From positions 1,054,001-1,118,000 of the forward strand of contig OY781040.1 in NCBI GenBank assembly GCA_963676095.1: a stretch of DNA of 64,000 bases, in the 5' to 3' direction. Each line of letters begins with the position of its first letter. Position 1 is the stretch's first letter. A program made the position numbers and the translations under genes. Of this stretch, positions 54,255 through 62,525 are shown piece after piece. This stretch comes from G963676095 sp963676095 (lineage in GTDB: Bacteria; Bacteroidota; Bacteroidia; Bacteroidales; Prolixibacteraceae). The notes under the pieces were generated by a model. That model had not been told where the DNA came from. It did not search any database and was given only the letters and a program-made list of their open reading frames with translations.

Positions 54255-55250
54255 ATGAGTAAATTTGAATTTAAAGTCAACCCTTTTTCCAATCAATTGA
54301 AATTTCAACAGTTAGTCGATGCAGTAATCGATGCGATCAGCCGGAACCTGCTTGAAGTCGGCGACATACTTCCATCTGTAAACCAGCTCTGCCGGAACAG
54401 TAAGCTTTCCAGGGATACTGTTTTTAAAGCTTATGCAGAATTAAAAGAAAGAGGGATAATCGAATCTGTGCCAAACAGGGGGTATTTCATTGCCAAGGCA
54501 ACAACCAAGGTGTTCTTGTTTCTCGATACATTTAAAGCATATAAAGAGGTGCTTTACGGTTCATTTCGTGAAAATCTTCCTGAAAATTTTGGAGTGGACC
54601 TGCACTTTCACCATTATAACATCGACCTGTTTGATAAGATAATAAAAGAAAGCCTGGGAAAATATACCAAATATATCGTCATGAACTTTGATCATGAACG
54701 TGTACCTGAAGTTATCGGGCAAATCCCAAAAGAAAAACTATTAATAATAGACTGGAAAATTCATGCCACACCTGATACATCAGTTGTCTTTCAGGATTTT
54801 GGAAAAACCCTTTATGACTCGCTTTCCGAAAACGAAAAATTAATACGAAAATACAAGCGTTTTGTTTATCTGTATCCGGGATTCACCTATCATCCCCAAG
54901 AGTCTATCGCATGGTTCGAACGATTCGGGAAAGATTTTAACTTGCAATATGAAGTGCTTCGGGATTATAAAAAATTCGATGTGAAAAAAGGAGATCTTTA
55001 TTTACTGGTAAGTGATCGTACCCTAGCCAGGTTCCTCGACCAATGCGCAGCAAAAAATCTGGTTCCGGGACAAGATGCCGGAGTAATCTCCTATAACGAA
55101 ACCCCAATGAAGAAATATGTAAAAGACGGAATCACTGTAATATCAACCGATTTTGAGATGATGGGCAAGAAAGCTGCAGAATTTGTTGTGACAGGTAAAC
55201 AGATAAGGCTACAGATCCCATCCAGGATGAAAGTACGGAGCTCTCTGTAG
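54255..55250 (+). CDS. GntR-type regulator with sugar-sensor domain (xylose operon)
   Basis: A 331-aa protein started at MSKFEFKVNPFSNQLKFQQ; the longer frame from 54144 crosses the promoter. A winged-helix GntR domain (about 15-85: ILPSVNQLCRNSKLSRDTVFKAYAELKERGIIES) is fused to a periplasmic-binding-protein/LacI-type sensor (about 90-325), with YKRFVYLYPGFTYHPQESI and GVISYNETPMKKYVKDGITVIS. This architecture is used by Bacteroidetes xylose regulators. It lies just ahead of xylulokinase, isomerase and symporter genes, so D-xylose or xylulose is the likely effector. Confidence 0.88.
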   Translation: MSKFEFKVNPFSNQLKFQQLVDAVIDAISRNLLEVGDILPSVNQLCRNSKLSRDTVFKAYAELKERGIIESVPNRGYFIAKATTKVFLFLDTFKAYKEVLYGSFRENLPENFGVDLHFHHYNIDLFDKIIKESLGKYTKYIVMNFDHERVPEVIGQIPKEKLLIIDWKIHATPDTSVVFQDFGKTLYDSLSENEKLIRKYKRFVYLYPGFTYHPQESIAWFERFGKDFNLQYEVLRDYKKFDVKKGDLYLLVSDRTLARFLDQCAAKNLVPGQDAGVISYNETPMKKYVKDGITVISTDFEMMGKKAAEFVVTGKQIRLQIPSRMKVRSSL

Positions 55251-55316
55251 CCCCAAAAACATGAATCAATTATAATCGTGATCCATCAAAATCGTATGGC
55301 CTTATTTATAATGTAA

Positions 55317-55349
55317 AGACATGTTTTAAAACACATAGAAATACCTTTG
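55317..55349 (+). promoter_or_regulatory. Xylose operon promoter with near-palindromic site
   Basis: AGACATGTTTTAAAACACAT (55317-55336) contains the perfect palindrome TGTTTTAAAACA (55322-55333). Five bases on comes TACCTTTG (55342-55349), a good -7 box, 77 bases before the xylulokinase ATG. The palindrome covers the place where a -33 element would be, so it could be an operator or activator site. The same 20-bp element, one base different, occurs at 45728-45747. Confidence 0.55.
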
Positions 55350-55426
55350 AAATCGGAAAGAGCCCATTAATTTTGCTGAGCATACCAGAACAGAACGGAC
55401 AAGTATAATTAACTAAGTTTAAATAC

Positions 55427-56917
55427 ATGTACTTATTAGGTTTCGATATAGGAAGTTCCTCCGTAAAAGCGAGTCTGATCAATGGCAATACAGGAGAATG
55501 TGTCGCTTCAACTTTTTCGCCAAAGAAGGAAATGAAAATAAACGCTCTCCAGTCAGAATGGGCAGAACAAGAACCCGAATTATGGTGGGAAAACCTGAAA
55601 ATTGCTGTTGCTGAAATCATGCAAAAGTCGGATGTTCCGGCGGATGAAATCAATTCGATCGGCATCTCTTACCAAATGCACGGATTGGTTCTCATTGATA
55701 AGGATCAGCAGGTATTGCGCCCGTCGATTATCTGGTGCGACAGCAGGGCTACAGAAACCGGAGCCAAAGCATTTCGTGAGATCGGGGAAGAAAACTGCCT
55801 CTCAAGTCTGCTGAATTCGCCAGGAAACTTTACCGCGTCCAAACTGAAATGGGTCATGGAGAATGAACCGAACATCTATCAAAAGGCGTACAAGTTTATG
55901 CTCCCGGGCGACTATATCGCCATGAAACTTAGCGGAGAAGTTCAGACTACTGCAAGCGGCCTTTCAGAAGGGATTCTCTGGGATTTTAAACAAAACTCCC
56001 CTTCCCTGCTTTTACTTAAGTATTACGGAATAGATGAAAGCCTTATTCCTGAAATAGTACCGACCTTCTCTGTTCAAAGCAAGGTATGTGATACAGCAGC
56101 AAAGGAACTGGGACTTATAAAAGGTATCCCGGTTTGTTACCGCGCCGGGGACCAGCCCAACAATGCACTATCGCTAAATGTACTTAATCCGGGCGAGATA
56201 GCAACAACAGCAGGCACCTCCGGAGTCGTTTACGGGGTGAGCAACGAGGTCAGGTATGACCCGCTGTCGAGAGTAAATACCTTTGCTCATGTAAACCACA
56301 CTGCATCTGCCAACCGCCTTGGTGTGCTACTTTGCATCAATGGGACCGGAATCCAAAATTCATGGTTGAATAAAAATGTCGGAGGGAATGCGATTACATA
56401 TGAAGAAATGAACAAAATGGCCGAGTCAATTCCCGTAGGCTCTGAAGGAGTTACAATTTTACCCTTCGGAAACGGGGCAGAAAGAGTACTTGAAAATAAA
56501 AATCCAGGATCAATTATTTCAGGACTCAACTTCAATATTCATCACTCGTCCCATTTATTCCGGGCTGCACAGGAAGGGATTGTTTTTTCCTTCAAGTATG
56601 GCATGGATATCATGGAACAAATCGGCATAAATGCAAAAGTAATCCGCGCCGGTAAGGCCAACATGTTCCTAAGTCCTGTATTCAGGGAAGCACTTGCCGG
56701 AGTTAGCGGGGCCACCATAGAACTTTACAATACAGACGGATCTGTTGGTGCAGCACGTGGTGCTGGTATTGGCTCCGGTTTTTACGCATCTGCAGGCGAA
56801 GCCTTTTCGAACCTGCGGAAGCTGGAAACAGTAGAACCGGATCCAGGAAAAGAAGGAGCCTACAAGGAAGCTTATGAGAAATGGAAAGAACTGCTTAAAC
56901 AAACGATAGAAAAATAG
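55427..56917 (+). CDS. xylB: Xylulokinase
   Basis: A 496-aa FGGY-family kinase, normal length. The N-terminal ATP-site loop is YLLGFDIGSSSVKASL; substrate-binding MHGLVLIDKDQQVLRPSIIWCDSR; hinge GDYIAMKLSGE; the second lobe has AGDQPNNALSLNV, TTAGTSGVVYG and GSVGAARGAGIGSGFY. It phosphorylates D-xylulose in the cytosol to feed the pentose phosphate pathway. First structural gene of the operon, 101 bases before xylA. Confidence 0.95.
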   Translation: MYLLGFDIGSSSVKASLINGNTGECVASTFSPKKEMKINALQSEWAEQEPELWWENLKIAVAEIMQKSDVPADEINSIGISYQMHGLVLIDKDQQVLRPSIIWCDSRATETGAKAFREIGEENCLSSLLNSPGNFTASKLKWVMENEPNIYQKAYKFMLPGDYIAMKLSGEVQTTASGLSEGILWDFKQNSPSLLLLKYYGIDESLIPEIVPTFSVQSKVCDTAAKELGLIKGIPVCYRAGDQPNNALSLNVLNPGEIATTAGTSGVVYGVSNEVRYDPLSRVNTFAHVNHTASANRLGVLLCINGTGIQNSWLNKNVGGNAITYEEMNKMAESIPVGSEGVTILPFGNGAERVLENKNPGSIISGLNFNIHHSSHLFRAAQEGIVFSFKYGMDIMEQIGINAKVIRAGKANMFLSPVFREALAGVSGATIELYNTDGSVGAARGAGIGSGFYASAGEAFSNLRKLETVEPDPGKEGAYKEAYEKWKELLKQTIEK

Positions 56918-57018
56918 ATCTAACCACTTAAAGACTTAGCTTATGGCCAGTTATTATTAGCCGATAGTTGGCGAAGGCCAAAATAAACATTGATTTTTGA
57001 ACTTAAAACATAAAAAAA

Positions 57019-58344
57019 ATGACAACTTTTAAAGGGAATAAAGAGTATTTCCCGGGTATTGAAAAAATCAAATACGAAGGCCCGGAATCGAGAAACCCGC
57101 TTGCATTCAAATGGTATGACGAAAATCGTGTTGTTTCTGGCAAAACCATGAAAGAACACCTCCGTTTCGCGATTGCATACTGGCATAGCTTCTGCGCAGA
57201 AGGATCGGACCAGTTCGGTGCCGGCACACACAAGTTTCCATGGAGTGACATTGCCGATCCGATGGAAGCAGCAAAAGAAAAAATGGATGCGGCTTTTGAA
57301 TTCATCAGCAAAATAGGTGCTCCTTTTTATTGCTTCCACGATGTTGACGTTGTCGGTGACGGAACCGTTTTTGAAATTGAGAAAAGGCTGGTAAAAATGG
57401 TCGAACTGGCAAAGGAAAGACAGGCGGCTACCGGTATTAAATTACTTTGGGGAACAGCCAACGTATTTGGGAATCCGCGCTATATGAACGGAGCTACCAC
57501 AAATCCTGATTTCAATGTTGTGACCAATGTAGCTGTCCAGATTAAAAACGCCATCGACGCAACGATTGCTCTGGGTGGTACCAACTATGTATTTTGGGGA
57601 GGACGCGAAGGATATATGAGCCTGCACAATACCAATATGAAGCGGGAACTTGATCATATGGGCATGTTCCTGTCAATGGCCCGTGATTATGGACGCAAAC
57701 AGGGATTCACCGGTACCTTTCTGGTCGAACCAAAACCAATGGAACCAACAAAACACCAGTATGATTACGACTCAGCAACCGTTATCGGATTCCTGAAGAA
57801 ATACGGACTGGACAAAGATTTCAAAATAAATATCGAAGTAAACCACGCGACCCTGGCAGGTCATACGTTCACTCACGAACTGCGCGTAGCTGCTGACGAA
57901 GGCATGCTGGGATCAATCGATGCCAATAAAGGGGATTACCAAAACGGATGGGATACAGACGAATTCCCGTCTAACATTAACGAGGTCACAGAGGCTATGC
58001 TTGAAATACTCCAGGCCGGAGGATTCAAAAATGGCGGAACAAATTTCGATGCAAAAATACGCAGGAATTCAACCGACCTGGAGGATCTGTTTATTGCACA
58101 TGTAAGCGGGATGGACACTTTCGCCCGTGCATTGGTAATTGCAGACAACATTCTTAAAAAATCTGATTATTTGAAACTTAGAAAAAGCAGATATGAATCG
58201 TTCGATAGCGCCAAAGGTGCTGATTTCGAGACAGGTAAACTATCACTGGAAGACCTTCATGCTATTGCAAAAGAGGTTGGTGAGCCAAAGTCAATCAGCG
58301 GCAAACAGGAAATGCTGGAACAACTGATCAACTGTTATATTTGA
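57019..58344 (+). CDS. xylA: Xylose isomerase
   Basis: A 441-aa enzyme of the class II type. Active-site stretches are CFHDVDVVGDGT (catalytic His and Asp), VFWGGREGYMSLHNT, FLVEPKPMEPTKHQYDYD, INIEVNHATLAGHTF, and GSIDANKGDYQNGWDTDEFP. It converts D-xylose to D-xylulose with two divalent metal ions. Bacteroidetes enzymes of this type are known for activity in yeast. Followed by xylE after a gap holding a strong hairpin. Confidence 0.97.
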   Translation: MTTFKGNKEYFPGIEKIKYEGPESRNPLAFKWYDENRVVSGKTMKEHLRFAIAYWHSFCAEGSDQFGAGTHKFPWSDIADPMEAAKEKMDAAFEFISKIGAPFYCFHDVDVVGDGTVFEIEKRLVKMVELAKERQAATGIKLLWGTANVFGNPRYMNGATTNPDFNVVTNVAVQIKNAIDATIALGGTNYVFWGGREGYMSLHNTNMKRELDHMGMFLSMARDYGRKQGFTGTFLVEPKPMEPTKHQYDYDSATVIGFLKKYGLDKDFKINIEVNHATLAGHTFTHELRVAADEGMLGSIDANKGDYQNGWDTDEFPSNINEVTEAMLEILQAGGFKNGGTNFDAKIRRNSTDLEDLFIAHVSGMDTFARALVIADNILKKSDYLKLRKSRYESFDSAKGADFETGKLSLEDLHAIAKEVGEPKSISGKQEMLEQLINCYI

Positions 58345-58381
58345 GGATTTTGATTTACAAAGATCTGTCAAACTAAAGTAG

Positions 58382-58426
58382 CCGGCCTGTCTTTTTCAGA
58401 TAAAACGTGAAAAAGGCAGGAACCGG
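58382..58426 (+). other. Stable hairpin between xylA and xylE
   Basis: CCGG-CCTGTCTTTTT (58382-58396) pairs with AAAAAGGCAGG (58410-58420) with one G-U, then an AA bulge and CCGG (58423-58426); loop 13 nt. No T-tract follows. It may set the ratio of isomerase to symporter mRNA or protect the xylA 3' end. Confidence 0.55.
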
Positions 58427-58463
58427 TTCTCTCACAAATATACCGACACTAAAACCAACAATT

Positions 58464-59888
58464 ATGACTAATTTGAAAAGAGAAGGAAGTTTCGCCTACG
58501 TCATGGGCCTCACCCTGGTTGCCACACTCGGAGGACTTTTATTTGGATATGACACAGCGGTCATTTCCGGAACAGTAAGTTCGTTGCAGCATTTTTTTAT
58601 CGAACCTTACGGGTTGTCTGAAACTGCTGCAAATTCAATGCTTGGCAGGGTTGTCTCAAGTGCACTGATCGGCTGCATCATCGGAGGCCTGTTTGGAGGC
58701 TTGATCAGCCTGAAATTGGGACGAAAAAAAGGTCTGATCCTGGCTGCTGTACTATTTCTGATATCCGCCATCGGATCGGCTATGCCGGAAATGTTTTTAG
58801 CACCGATCGGAAAAGGCGATTATACATTTGTCAACATCTTTATCATCTACAGGATCATCGGAGGTGTCGGCGTTGGCCTGGCTTCTATGCTGTCTCCTAT
58901 GTACATTGCAGAAGTAGCCCCGGCCAATATCCGCGGTAGGCTTGTTTCATGGAACCAGTTCGCAATCATTTTCGGCATGCTTGTCGTCTATTTCGTAAAC
59001 TATTATATTTCCCTGCAAGGGAACGATATATGGCTGGACAAAACCGGATGGCGATGGATGTTTGCATCAGAAATTATTCCTGCTCTTATTTTCCTGATCC
59101 TACTTTTCTCTGTCCCCGAGAGTCCCAGGTACCTGGTTATCAAAAACAGACCCGACGAAGCCCAGAAAATCCTATCCCGGGTTAACGGGAATACGAAAGC
59201 GAAAGAAGTATTAGATGAAATCAAATCAACAATAGTCCACAAATCAGGAAAACTCTTTTCTTATGGTTCACTCATAATCGTGATCGGCATCCTGCTCTCG
59301 GCTTTTCAGCAATTTGTCGGAATCAACGTGGTGCTTTATTATGCCCCCGAAATTTTTAAGAACATGGGATCAGGAACCGATACTGCATTATTGCAAACAA
59401 TTATTGTTGGCATTATCAACCTTTCATTCACAGTGCTCGCAATTGTTACGGTTGATAAATTTGGAAGAAAACCTCTCCAGATCATCGGGGCACTCGGAAT
59501 GGCCGTTTTCATGTTTGCACTTGGTACCGCCTTTTATATTAACCAACTTGGACTTGGAGCACTGATCTTCATGCTTGGTTATGTAGCCAGTTTTGCCATG
59601 AGCTGGGGACCTGTGACATGGGTGTTGCTGGCCGAAATCTTCCCTAACAAAATCAGGGGAAAAGCCATGGCGGTTGCCGTTGCCGCGCAGTGGATATCCA
59701 ATTATCTCGTTTCATGGACATTCCCGATGATGGACAAGAGCTCATTCCTAAACGCACAATTCAACCATGGCTTTGCTTATTGGATTTATGGCATCATGGG
59801 AATCCTGGCCGCCTTGTTTATGTGGAGATTCGTTCCGGAGACGAAAGGCAAAACGCTTGAAGAAATGGAAAATCTCTTAAAGAAATAG
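58464..59888 (+). CDS. xylE: Xylose/H+ symporter, MFS sugar porter
   Basis: A 474-aa inner-membrane transporter with 12 predicted helices; the start is the ATG at 58464 (MTNLKREGSFAYVMGLTLVA), because a longer frame from a GTG at 58407 would begin inside the hairpin loop. Sugar-porter signatures: GGLLFGYDTAVISGT, LGRKKGLILAAVLF, PESPRYLVIKNRPDEAQ, QQFVGINVVLYYAPEIF, DKFGRKPLQIIG, and PETKGKTLEEMENLL at the end. It imports xylose with protons. It completes the xylR-xylB-xylA-xylE operon order. Confidence 0.93.
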   Translation: MTNLKREGSFAYVMGLTLVATLGGLLFGYDTAVISGTVSSLQHFFIEPYGLSETAANSMLGRVVSSALIGCIIGGLFGGLISLKLGRKKGLILAAVLFLISAIGSAMPEMFLAPIGKGDYTFVNIFIIYRIIGGVGVGLASMLSPMYIAEVAPANIRGRLVSWNQFAIIFGMLVVYFVNYYISLQGNDIWLDKTGWRWMFASEIIPALIFLILLFSVPESPRYLVIKNRPDEAQKILSRVNGNTKAKEVLDEIKSTIVHKSGKLFSYGSLIIVIGILLSAFQQFVGINVVLYYAPEIFKNMGSGTDTALLQTIIVGIINLSFTVLAIVTVDKFGRKPLQIIGALGMAVFMFALGTAFYINQLGLGALIFMLGYVASFAMSWGPVTWVLLAEIFPNKIRGKAMAVAVAAQWISNYLVSWTFPMMDKSSFLNAQFNHGFAYWIYGIMGILAALFMWRFVPETKGKTLEEMENLLKK

Positions 59889-59944
59889 AATTATCTATAA
59901 ACTCGCACTAATATTTTGATAATTAAATAAATTCCGGTACGATT

Positions 59945-60214
59945 TTATTTTTCAAAACAATCTGGGTAACAAACTAAGTTAAATTTTATCAAAAAGCAGT
60001 ACTCGTAAAAACAAGAAAAGGGGCTAAAGCCCCTTTCTTTATTTTTAGGTTCCCAGCAACAGCGTACCGGGGAAACGATAAGACCTTTATCCTTCAGTTC
60101 TTTCATTGCCTTATCAACTTCTTTCTTATCAAGTCCGGAGGCTGTAGCGATCTCTCCGGCTTTCAACGGCTTTCCTGCAGCCTTCATAACTTCAAGTACT
60201 TTTTCTATACTCAT
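59945..60214 (-). CDS. Small winged-helix protein with read-through tail
   Basis: An 89-aa frame. Residues 1-57 (MSIEKVLEVMKAAGKPLKAG, then SGLDKKEVDKAMKELKDKG and RCCWEPK) form a compact winged-helix protein that I would expect to end soon after WEPK. Instead the frame runs on for about 31 residues straight through the hairpin at 60017-60036. The sequence there is CCTAAAAATAAAG; one more A would give a stop at once (CCT AAA AAA TAA). Loss of an A in the run, or a sequencing error, would explain the tail. A DNA-binding role is likely but unproven. Confidence 0.8.
   Translation of the reverse strand: MSIEKVLEVMKAAGKPLKAGEIATASGLDKKEVDKAMKELKDKGLIVSPVRCCWEPKNKERGFSPFSCFYEYCFLIKFNLVCYPDCFEK
60017..60036 (-). 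terminator. Intrinsic terminator inside the winged-helix frame
   Basis: AAAGGGGC (60017-60024), loop TAAA, GCCCCTTT (60029-60036). On the minus strand TTCTTGTTTTTAC follows. It lies within the last 30 codons of the winged-helix frame. Confidence 0.85.
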
Positions 60215-60236
60215 AATTCCTGCTCAAAAAATTAAA

Positions 60237-60812
60237 TTAAAACCGTTTTTCAATAATACTCCAATCAAGTATTTTCCAAAAATCTTCGATATACTTTGGT
60301 CGCGCATTCTGTTTGTCCAGATAATAAGCATGTTCCCAAACATCGCAGGTCATCAGCGGGGTAAATCCATCCTTTATTGGATTCCCGGCATTTCCGCTCT
60401 GAACGATACTGAGCTTTCCGGTACCATCTTTCACCAGCCATGCCCAGCCGGATCCAAATAAAGTAGCAGCCGCTTTTGAAAACGCGTCCCTAAAAGAATC
60501 GAAAGATCCAAAGGAGGAATCGATCGCTGTTTTTAATGCCCCGGAAGGTTCTGCCTTCGGTGCAGATGAAAACTGATAGAAATAAAAAGTATGATTCCAC
60601 ACCTGGGCACCATTGTTGAAGATTCCGCCAGTCGCTTTCCTGATGATCGTCTCAAGGTCGGCATTTTCAAATTCTGTACCGGGAATCAGGTTGTTCAAAT
60701 TGGTAACATAGGCCTGATGATGCTTCCCATAATGAAAATCAAGCGTCTTCTCACTAATGTAAGGTTCCAACGCATTTTTTGCGTATGGTAACGCTGGTAG
60801 TTGAAATGTCAT
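60237..60812 (-). CDS. sodB: Superoxide dismutase, Fe type
   Basis: A 191-aa enzyme started at MTFQLPALPYAKNALEPYIS; an upstream extension is not homologous. Metal ligands: His in YGKHHQAY, His in VWNHTFYF, and Asp/His in CDVWEHAYY. GGIFNNGAQVWNHTFY has the Gln before the second ligand, as in iron enzymes. It lies 22 bases upstream of the winged-helix gene on the same strand and probably shares a transcript with it. The neighbour at 61524 is the Mn-type. Confidence 0.93.
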   Translation of the reverse strand: MTFQLPALPYAKNALEPYISEKTLDFHYGKHHQAYVTNLNNLIPGTEFENADLETIIRKATGGIFNNGAQVWNHTFYFYQFSSAPKAEPSGALKTAIDSSFGSFDSFRDAFSKAAATLFGSGWAWLVKDGTGKLSIVQSGNAGNPIKDGFTPLMTCDVWEHAYYLDKQNARPKYIEDFWKILDWSIIEKRF

Positions 60813-61483
60813 AATATAAAATTTAAAGGTTATACGCTTTCTGATTTTTGACATTAAACATGAATTAAGTTCAAAAAGTTCAAACAAAAAAGAAGCCAGA
60901 TCCAATTTATAATCAGTCCGGTTAAAAAGAGTATAACAAAGAAGATGGTTAGGAATCCGGGAAAAAAAGTTGAAGGTGGTTAATGTTTATATGGTTTGAT
61001 CGTTGTTATTTTATCCGGTCCCTTGAAATTGGATACTGCTATTGAGGAATCAAATGACATTTCCGCTGGATTAAGATTATCTAAACATAAATCTTAGCTA
61101 ATCGGAACAGGAAGAAAATGACCTCTCTGACCTTCGGAGAAATCCGGACAGAGAATCTTTTTTAATCCGGGATGCTGAACAGAGCGCTGCGGGGGCCGTA
61201 AAAACGCCCGGCGGAGGGTTCGTTTTGACAAGATTTTGCTTCCTTTTTATCGACTGGAAAAGGAAGAGCCTGTCTGGCTTGAGGACAGAAATTACAAGAA
61301 ACGTTGTTGTTTGTGCTCTAAACAATCCGGATCCGGTAAACGGGACCTGATCGCCAAAATTAGAAACGCCTTCGGAGTAACGATTGAACGATTATTTTGT
61401 CTGGCAGGCCGTGATAAATTTATTTTTTCTCCTCCAGATCTTCCATTTGATCCTAAATAATACATTCCTCTAAAAAATAAAAA
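60813..61483. other. Intergenic region between the two SOD genes
   Basis: About 670 bases without a supported gene. Open frames on both strands (up to 75 codons) have cysteine- and arginine-rich, non-protein-like composition. The left end is the leader of the Fe-type SOD gene; no promoter match is clear. Confidence 0.5.
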
Positions 61484-61505
61484 CCCCGAAGCCTCTGCTT
61501 CGGGG
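61484..61505 (-). terminator. Intrinsic terminator of the Mn-type SOD gene
   Basis: CCCCGAAG (61484-61491), loop CCTCTG, CTTCGGGG (61498-61505). On the minus strand TTTTTATTTTTTAG follows. A-rich DNA on the other side would also allow plus-strand termination. Confidence 0.87.
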
Positions 61506-61523
61506 AAAAAAACCAAAAATCAA

Positions 61524-62123
61524 CTAACCTTTAAACCGTTTGGCTACCTCATCCCAGTTGACTACATTCCAAAATGCATCAATATATTCAGGACGCCTGT
61601 TTTGGTAATTCAAATAATATGCATGTTCCCATACATCCAGGCCGAGAATAGGTGTTCCCTTAACTTCGGCAACATCCATCAACGTATTGTCCTGATTCGG
61701 TGTGGACGTTACAGCCAAACTATCACCCTGCTTTATCAGCCAGGCCCAACCCGAACCGAAACGGGTCTGGGCAGCTTTAGTAAAAGCATCTTTAAATTTA
61801 TCGAATGATTCAAATGAATCGTTTATTGCCTGCAATAACTCTCCCTCCGGTGCTTTGGCTCCCCCGGGTTTAAGGATTTCCCAGAACAGACTGTGATTGT
61901 AATAACCACCCCCGTTATTTCTGACAGCAACAGGTAATGCAGAAATGCCCGCCATCAGCTCCTCAATGCTCTTCCCTTCCAAAGGGGTCCCACTTATTGC
62001 CTCGTTCAATTTTGCAGTATAAGCTCCATGGTGCTTTGTATAATGGATTTCCATGGTCCTTGCATCAATAGCCGGCTCGAGAGCGTCGTACGAATATGGT
62101 AATTTTGGTAATTCAAAAGACAT
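61524..62123 (-). CDS. sodA: Superoxide dismutase, Mn type
   Basis: A 199-aa enzyme. Metal ligands: His in YTKHHGAY, His in YYNHSLFW, Asp/His in GLDVWEHAYY. It has RNNGGGYYNHSLFW and the late Gln in STPNQDNTLMD, which is the Mn-enzyme arrangement. Aligned with the Fe-type at 60237 it is a distinct paralogue, not a recent copy. A perfect promoter lies upstream and a strong terminator behind, so it is a single-gene unit. Confidence 0.93.
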   Translation of the reverse strand: MSFELPKLPYSYDALEPAIDARTMEIHYTKHHGAYTAKLNEAISGTPLEGKSIEELMAGISALPVAVRNNGGGYYNHSLFWEILKPGGAKAPEGELLQAINDSFESFDKFKDAFTKAAQTRFGSGWAWLIKQGDSLAVTSTPNQDNTLMDVAEVKGTPILGLDVWEHAYYLNYQNRRPEYIDAFWNVVNWDEVAKRFKG

Positions 62124-62165
62124 AATATATAATTTTAAAGTTTAAGATTTTCGTATCTTTTTCTA

Positions 62166-62197
62166 CAAAAATAAAAGCTCTTTTGAATCATTCCAAA
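62166..62197 (-). promoter_or_regulatory. Promoter of the Mn-type SOD gene
   Basis: On the minus strand TTTG (62194-62197), 20 bases, TATTTTTG (62166-62173): an exact -33/-7 match. Transcription would start near 62158, 35 bases before the ATG. Confidence 0.75.
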
Positions 62198-62525
62198 TAA
62201 GGCATGTTTTTTTTCTATAGATAATATTGATGAAACATAGAACATCCCAATACCTGACAGAAGCAAAAGCAGCCAATAAATTATCAAATAAAGATATATG
62301 GAAAAGAGATCAGTGGCAGGAAACCAGAAACAAAACCATGGACTAACAATAAAAGCAGTTCTACTGCAAAACGAGGAACTCCGGATAATTATGAAATCAG
62401 TACAATGATTACTCACCTATCATGCTCCGGGATGACCTTAATCTAAAATAATTTTTTATTTACTTTGCCCTTAAATTACGGTAACCAAGCATTTCCATGC
62501 ATTAAGTACGAAAAATTATCCAGTA

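Noticed and set aside
58407..58463. GTG start 19 codons upstream for xylE
   Set aside because: The GTG lies in the loop of a stable hairpin and the added residues are not part of the family; the ATG at 58464 precedes the conserved start.
61098..61516. Open frames on both strands between the SOD genes
   Set aside because: Mutually overlapping, rich in Cys, Arg and Ser, and without any recognisable motif; one runs across the SOD terminator.
62135..62416. Open minus-strand frame of 93 codons upstream of the Mn-type SOD gene
   Set aside because: It lies across the perfect promoter of the SOD gene (62166-62197) and has low-complexity Phe/Ser/Leu composition without family features.
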